Made by a program: the position numbers and the translations under genes | Notes under the pieces: generated by a model | Seen by the model: the letters and a program-made list of their open reading frames with translations, nothing else | Told to the model about the DNA's origin: nothing | The model's database searches: none | Shown here: in pieces, positions 58,732 to 64,000 of the stretch | How positions within the stretch are numbered: the first letter of the stretch is position 1 | Layout of the letters: each line of letters begins with the position of its first letter | NCBI GenBank assembly: GCA_017590115.1 | Contig: JAGGNK010013670.1 | Span: 310,001-374,000, forward strand | DNA length: 64,000 nt | Direction of reading: 5' to 3' | Source of the DNA: Montifringilla adamsi | Taxonomy: Eukaryota > Chordata > Aves > Passeriformes > Passeridae

Positions 58732-60029
58732 CTGGAGAGCAGAAGGAGAAGTTGGAAGTTGGAAGTTTGCTCAGGAGCCAACATCCTGGCCTGTACCTGA
58801 CCTATGGAGGCCACAGAGGCCTTTTCCTGGCCAGGGCTTGGCCTGTTCTTTTGGAACTATCCCAACCATTGAACACCAATCTCTATTGCCTCTCCCATCC
58901 CTGAAAACTGTGTTTTCCTGGTATTTTTGTAAATGTAACTTCTCAATCTCCCTAAGATGCCCTTCACCCCACCCCAGACCATCCCACATGATCCCTCTCC
59001 ATCGACATCGCTGTTGCAGGCTCTGCTAGGACTCCACATGTTTCCAGTATCCAGGTATACTGGTCATCCACACTTTGGGCTTTCTCTTCCAGAGCCTTCC
59101 CAGTTTATTTCCCCAGGATTACAGGACTCAGTACATCCCTGAGGATTTGTAATGCACCACCACAGCAAGCTTATCTGTGACCTTTCTGTCCTGACACCAA
59201 AGCATGAGCAGGAGAAGGCGACAAAGGACTTTATGATATTTGCAAAGCAAATTTCCTTTTTCTTCCTATTGATTCTGTTCGCTCTTAATCCCCTTTTATT
59301 TGTTATCTGTCTGTTCCAATAAGCCGCCTCTTGCCAACGGCTCCTTCTCCCAAGGTCGAACCCAGATGTGTTATGCTGTCTTTTCACATCAGCAGAAACA
59401 TCAGGTTGACTGATCCTCATGATTATTTCCCTCCCTGTCCCTGTGAGAGTGCATCATGAGCACCTGGGCTGGAAGGCTGAGGCTGATTTTTGAGAGTCAA
59501 AATTTGACACACAGGCTTGTGCTTCACTAAAATCCAGATGATTGATAAGGAGTAACTCCTTGGGGTGCAGGTCATGCTGAATTTATGCTTTTAGTGTAAG
59601 AAAATTATCTAAAATATGCATTTTGAACGGGGTGATATGAATCTGAAATGCTGAGCAATCAAATTTGCCCAGCATGGCTGGGCTGCACCCCCACACTGCA
59701 GGGCTAGGGTGATGCTCTCCAGGAGGATGCAGGAGGGAAATATCCTCTCTTTCCTGAGAATCCTGGCTAGCCCACCTGGGGAGTCAAGGATGAGGGAGGG
59801 GGCAGAAGGCAGATGGCCCAGGCTGTGGCAGCCTGGCTTGGCTTTGGGGTGCAGCTGGGGAGGATCTTGGTGCTGGGCTCTCATGGGAGCAGGGGGCAGT
59901 GCTGCACTGTCACCCACAGCCAAGGCTGAGTGAATCAGTGTTTCTGCTTTTCCAGTTAAAGAGGAAACAAGACCAACTTCCCCTCCCCTGCCCAGCCCTG
60001 CTCAGCACTGCAGGGAAGGGTCCAGCTCC

Positions 60030-60240
60030 AGCTGATGGCTGCAGCATGAAGGGGACTCATAGCACCAGTCCTCCTCTGTCCTCTGGCCCTGTCCAGGTTA
60101 TCCTGTGAGCTCAAGAAGCATTTGGACAATAGTCCTGTACACGGTGTGACTCTTGGGGATGGTTCTGTGCAGGGCCAGGAGCTGCACTCAATGATTCTTG
60201 TGGGCACCTTCTCACTCAGCATGTTCTGTGATTCTGTGAT
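60030..60240 (+). mobile_element. CR1 LINE 3' end, diverged
   Basis: GAGCTGCACTCAATGATTCT, GTGGGCACCTTCTCACTCAG and TTCTGTGATTCTGTGATCTC are a diverged CR1 3' end in + orientation, just downstream of exon A. Confidence 0.7.
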
Positions 60241-60325
60241 CTCTTAGAGTTGGCAGCAGAGAGCAGCTCTCTGTGTCCAGGACTCCCTCCCCACAGAGCA
60301 TCCCATGACAGCATCTCCTGCTCAC

Positions 60326-60433
60326 CAGCAAGCTGTTCTCCTCGGCCAGGCTGGAGCAGCGGTGCCGCAGGTCCTCCAGTGCGCTCAGGAGCTTTGTGTT
60401 CTGGCTCACGAGGAAGCTGTAGTCAGCCCCACT
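60326..60433 (-). CDS. TSPOAP1: TSPOAP1 coding exon A (most 5' exon recognised)
   Basis: This 108-nt, 36-codon exon starts after TTTTGCAG and ends at a GTGAG donor. It encodes a heptad-like segment with the core LLSALEDLRHRCSSLAEEN, matching the human ELLRALGELRQRCAILKEEN block at the start of the coiled coil. Phase 0 at both ends. Numbering of the visible chain starts here (residues 1-36). At least one upstream exon with the start codon is required; I did not find it. Confidence 0.85.
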
Positions 60434-63400
60434 CTGCAAAACAGTATGGAGAGGCAAGGCAGGACTTCACCTGCCTGGAGCAGGGACTGCAGGTCCTGCA
60501 GGACCACAGGGATTCACCAGGGGCAGTGACAGAGGGGGCTGCAGCCTCACACCAGCCCCAGCCCTGTGGTGAGCCTGGCCTGGCTGTGCCAGTGGCTGGC
60601 AGGGTCAGGGTGCTGGTGGCAAAGGGTGGGATGTGGGGGCTGATTTCAAGAGGAGGCAAGGCGCTGCATGTCCACTGGGCGGCAACTGGCCTTTGAGGCC
60701 ACCCTGAGGGTGACAGCTGCCATCTCCATAGCTTTAAGAATTCTTTCAACTTCCACCCAGGAAAAAAAGCCCAGACCCTTCTGTTGTACTGAGCCATGGC
60801 ACCATCCAAACTGGCTCAGGTGAAACAAGGGCAAAACCAGCAAGACCCAGGCAGGCAGAATACAACCCCTGGCACCCCAGGCATGTGTGCTTCTCCCCAC
60901 AGCTAAAGGACGCAGTGGCCTCCAGCACCACATGGCTTTGGAGGCAACCAGACTTCCCCGCCCTCTTCCCCACACCAGCACTTGTGTTTGGCCCAGGAGC
61001 CAGACCCCAGACCATCCTCTCTGCGTCAGCCTTGGCTTCGAAAGAAGGTGACATGCAAGATTCTTTGCAAACACTGCCTTCATTTTGCCACCTCAAAAGC
61101 AGCAGCAGCAGCAGCTCTGCCAGGACCTGTATATAGAATTTTGTGGTTGCTGCTTCCTGCCCAGAGCAGCTCGCCGCAGGCTGTGTGCCGGAGCCAGCTC
61201 CTAGCAAAGATTTCTGGGTGTTAGCGAAGTTCGGAGCCGAGCTGCTGTTTCACAGCTGCCATGTGGCAGTGCCTCGGGAAGATCCAGCTACATGTTTTCC
61301 CAGCAGCCAGGCCGGTCTTGCGAGACCCACTCCAAGAGTCCAACAAGTCTCCGCTGAACAGCTGCGACCTCCTCAGTGTGCACAGCTCTGCCCTGCAGTC
61401 TTCCAGCCAAAGCTACTGGGGAAACATCTCTCACTCCCAAAGGAATGCTGCTCAAGCTTTCTGGGTAGCAAAAGCTCAGACAGGAGTTCAGCTCTAGGAG
61501 GTCTGAGACTGGCTAAAACTCACTACACTTTTGAACAATTCTGGTTTCTCCATCATGTCCGTTGCAGAGATAGGGCAGGAGACCAGTGCCACAAAGTGCC
61601 TTCTCACTGAATTGCCCAGCATGGTGCCATGTTCACGGCTCTCCCAACCTCTCACACCTGTTTGGAAATGCCTTGACAAAGCAGGGAGGGAAAACACAGC
61701 TGAAGGAGGCTGAAAACAACAACTACCAAAAAAAAAAAAAAAAAAAAAAATCAGAAGATGACACCCAGACACGCAGCCCTTCCCATCAGCCTCACGTGGT
61801 GTCCCCAGTCCCATCAACCCCAGGATATGATGTGCCACGAGCTGACAGACTTTTGGCAGAGTGGTTTATAGATGCCCCCTCCCCACAGATATGCCAGGGT
61901 TTGTAAAAACTGGAGTGAAATGCCCCATTGAAGGAGACTGTACTGCTACCCACACATTGCAAAGCAAGAATACATCTTCCTGTATTTTCTTCCCTCCTAG
62001 GCACTCCAGGCCACTGTTCCTGGGGACATCACACTGCAGCACCTGGTGCCCTCTCCTGCTCTCCAACTTAGGGCCACTTCCAGGGATGGTTAGGCCCAGG
62101 AACAAAGGAAATCCCTGAACCCAGCATCACAAGGATGTCAGGAAGCTTCCCTGGGAACCATGTGCACAGCTCTGTGCCCAGTACCAGCTCCTGCAGCATC
62201 AGTCCTCTCCCTGTATATTTACAGGTACAGTGAGGTGTCCCAGAGACCATTTCCCCCATCACCAGCTCCAGGAATAACAAAGCACTTCCTCGGCCCGGAA
62301 ATCCACATAGGGGACACTGCAGGTGACAAAGAGGGGACAAAATGGGGCAGGTTCATGGAGACAGGAGTCCTACCAGCATCTCCTGCACTGTGCGTGGCAG
62401 CGCCTCAGGCTGGTCCCCTGCTGCCACCCCCAGAGCCAAGAAGGCAGCCCTGCAATGAAGTCAAAGTGCATTATTTCCATCTCCTTGCCACTGCCAAGAG
62501 GCCTCAAAATTCTTGTCTGTGGTTACCCTGAGAAAGGGCGAGCACCATGAGCCAGCAGCCTCTGGCTGGGATGGGAGCAGGAGAGCTTTTGAGGAGGAGC
62601 TGATGTGCTCCTGCCTCCCCCACCAGCCAGCCAAGACTTCTGACATCAGCAGCATGGGGTTTCAGTAGGAGACAATCAGCACCTCCAGCACAGCATGGGG
62701 ATATTTTGGGGACCTACATTCCAATTTCTGCATTTGAAACGCCATTTCTATTGCCATAAACCATTTCATTAGGGCAAGATGCAAATGCTCATAACCCCTC
62801 ACCCCCAGCATGCCAGGCTGTCCCCAGCTCAGCCCAGGTTTCGTGTCACGACTCCAGAGCCCATGACATGGCAAAGGCTGGCATGTCCCTTCCCATTCTG
62901 TGGATGTGGCAGCCTCCCCAGGCAAAGTGCCATGGAGCAGGGGAGTGTGGCTGTGTGCTCCAGGCTGGGGCCAGGCACGGGGCCAAGTGTCCCCTGTGCC
63001 AGCACGTCCCTCTGCAGCCGCAGCTCCTTGGGGCTTTGCCCAGAGAGGCACAAGGGACAGCAGCAGCGAGAAGACGTGGAGGCAGGAGATCCTTGCTGTG
63101 TCAGGACGTCTGTCCTGCGTGGGGACCTCACTGCCACAAAAGCTTTGCCAAACCTTCCTGTTGGCTCTGAGCCAGTGCTGGCTGCGTCAGCTGAGCCCTC
63201 CTCCAAGACCACAGAGAGCCTGGAACCGAAGGGCTGTCTAGACGTCATCCCACGCTCATTAAACATTCATTTCCTATAATGAAATGGCTTTTAATTTATC
63301 AACTGCTCTGCAGTTCCTTAAGGATCCCGCGCTGCACGGCGCAGCCTCGCTGCTGGCTGCACTCAGGGCTCCCATGGTGCTTTTCATGGGGAGCTGGAAG

Positions 63401-64000
63401 AAATCATTAGGTAGGAGAGACACAGAGGCTCCCCCCAAAGTGACTCAACCAGATGAAGACATACAGAAGTGTCAGCAGGAGCTGGAATCCAAATGCTTTC
63501 CTTGGTCAAGGAGGTTTTCTGTAATCCAAGGCAGTGTTGACACCATGGGGCAGCAGAGAGGGTCTCCGGGCAGCCACATTCCCCAGATCAGGAGCATCCT
63601 TGGCCACTAAAAAATTAACTTAAAAATTAACACAAGTGACGTGTTTCCCTGTGGTCTTTTGCCACAGGGAAAGTTTCTAAAATGAGAGGAAGGCAGGAGC
63701 AGAACAGCAGGGATGCTGAGAGAGGAGACCAGCAGGCACGTGGCTTTGAAGCCTCCATTTCATCTGTCATCTCTTTTGGCAGGTAGAGCCCAAAGTTTCT
63801 CCAAGATGTATTGAAAACAGCAAAGAAAGAAAAGCCTCAGCAGGGCAGCTGCCAGAAAACTGCTGCTTTTTCATCTGAAAGCTTCAAATGCATCAGAGAG
63901 CTGCAGCAGCTTTGGCAGGGAGAGGTGCCCAGCCAGGCTGTTAAATGGGTCATGCAGGCAAAATCCCTCTGGAGCACCCAGTATCCAGCACAGTCCTTAA
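60434..64000. other. 5' region of TSPOAP1, start exon not found
   Basis: The start codon exon of TSPOAP1 should lie here or beyond the window. I found no segment that resembles the human N-terminus and no CpG island as clear as those at 1 kb and 51.8 kb. The miR-142 hairpin, which in mammals lies just upstream of the gene, was not seen. The region holds the A23 tract and an 11-bp inverted repeat at 63644-63672. Confidence 0.5.
61728..61750. repeat. A23 homopolymer
   Basis: Twenty-three consecutive A residues in the 5' flank of the recognised gene; no retrogene body was recognised beside it. Confidence 0.85.

Larger units (their letters stand above)
53012..60325 (-). other. Introns between exons A-D
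   Basis: Introns of about 3.3, 2.1 and 1.6 kb separate exons D, C, B and A. They contain a CR1 end at 60.0-60.2 kb but no other recognised repeat or gene; a purine-rich stretch at 56.65-57.10 kb stands out in composition only. Confidence 0.5.
5340..60433 (-). other. TSPOAP1: TSPOAP1 gene (RIM-binding protein 1), 30 coding exons recognised, 5' end incomplete
   Basis: The exons on this strand encode the full RIM-binding-protein architecture: N-terminal coiled coil, SH3, three FN3 repeats, long acidic linker, SH3, SH3, short tail. The coiled coil (RRKNAEL/KRLEERARKLQE region, DFDRLLRESQREV-like segment, EEQCRSQTEQFSLL) and the CDTDSDEEIL block match TSPOAP1 (RIMBP1), not RIMBP2 or RIMBP3, as I remember the human protein. 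Family knowledge: it is a presynaptic active-zone scaffold whose SH3 domains bind proline-rich motifs of RIM and voltage-gated calcium channels; it was first named as a partner of the mitochondrial benzodiazepine receptor TSPO. The recognised coding sequence is about 6,010 nt, near 2,000 codons, against roughly 1,860 residues in human. Introns run from about 190 nt to about 6.5 kb. The initiator exon is missing. In mammals the neighbours are MPO downstream and MIR142/SUPT4H1 upstream. Confidence 0.95.

Noticed and set aside
1..64000. CRISPR array, tRNA, rRNA, LTR retrotransposon or integrated virus
   Set aside because: None was seen; the repeats present are CR1 fragments and simple sequence repeats.

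Overview
The window is avian nuclear DNA, and its repeat content looks neoavian or passerine-like. Intron-rich coding sequence, about twenty fragments of the avian LINE family CR1 in both orientations (3' ends near ATTCTATGATTCTATGA), compact introns and isolated CpG islands all point this way. Nothing prokaryotic or viral is present.

Almost the whole window is one gene on the minus strand: TSPOAP1 (RIM-binding protein 1, RIMBP1/BZRAP1), a presynaptic active-zone scaffold. I traced 30 coding exons from 60433 down to the stop at 6413 by matching translated exons, splice sites and reading phase to what I remember of the vertebrate protein. They give roughly 2,000 codons. In transcription order the gene encodes: an N-terminal coiled coil (60.4-38.3 kb, 12 small exons including a 21-nt microexon); a Ser-rich linker and SH3-1 (38.0-32.1 kb); three fibronectin-III repeats (32.0-29.1 kb); a long disordered acidic region (29.1-21.7 kb); SH3-2 (20.9-20.1 kb); a Pro/basic linker; SH3-3 (16.6-13.1 kb); and a short tail ending in a basic stretch (6.6-6.4 kb). 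Splice phases agree at every junction except one, near 21.7/21.1 kb, which I could not resolve. The start codon and first coding exon were not found and may lie beyond 64000 or unrecognised in 60.4-64.0 kb.

The 3' UTR (6412 to about 5340) contains an AU-rich element and a canonical poly(A) signal. Left of it, 1.0-1.2 kb is a CpG-rich minus-strand promoter with TATA-like and GATA motifs and a donor-like site. It would start the next gene, whose body lies outside the window; in mammals MPO is next downstream of TSPOAP1. A second CpG island at 51.6-52.0 kb, inside the gene, carries a donor-like site and may be an alternative TSPOAP1 promoter.

I see no exotic new system here. The points most worth a second look are the neural-type 21-nt microexon, a decayed duplicate of an FN3 exon cut off by a CR1 insertion, the internal CpG island, the basic C-terminal tail, the AU-rich element, and the unresolved exon junction.
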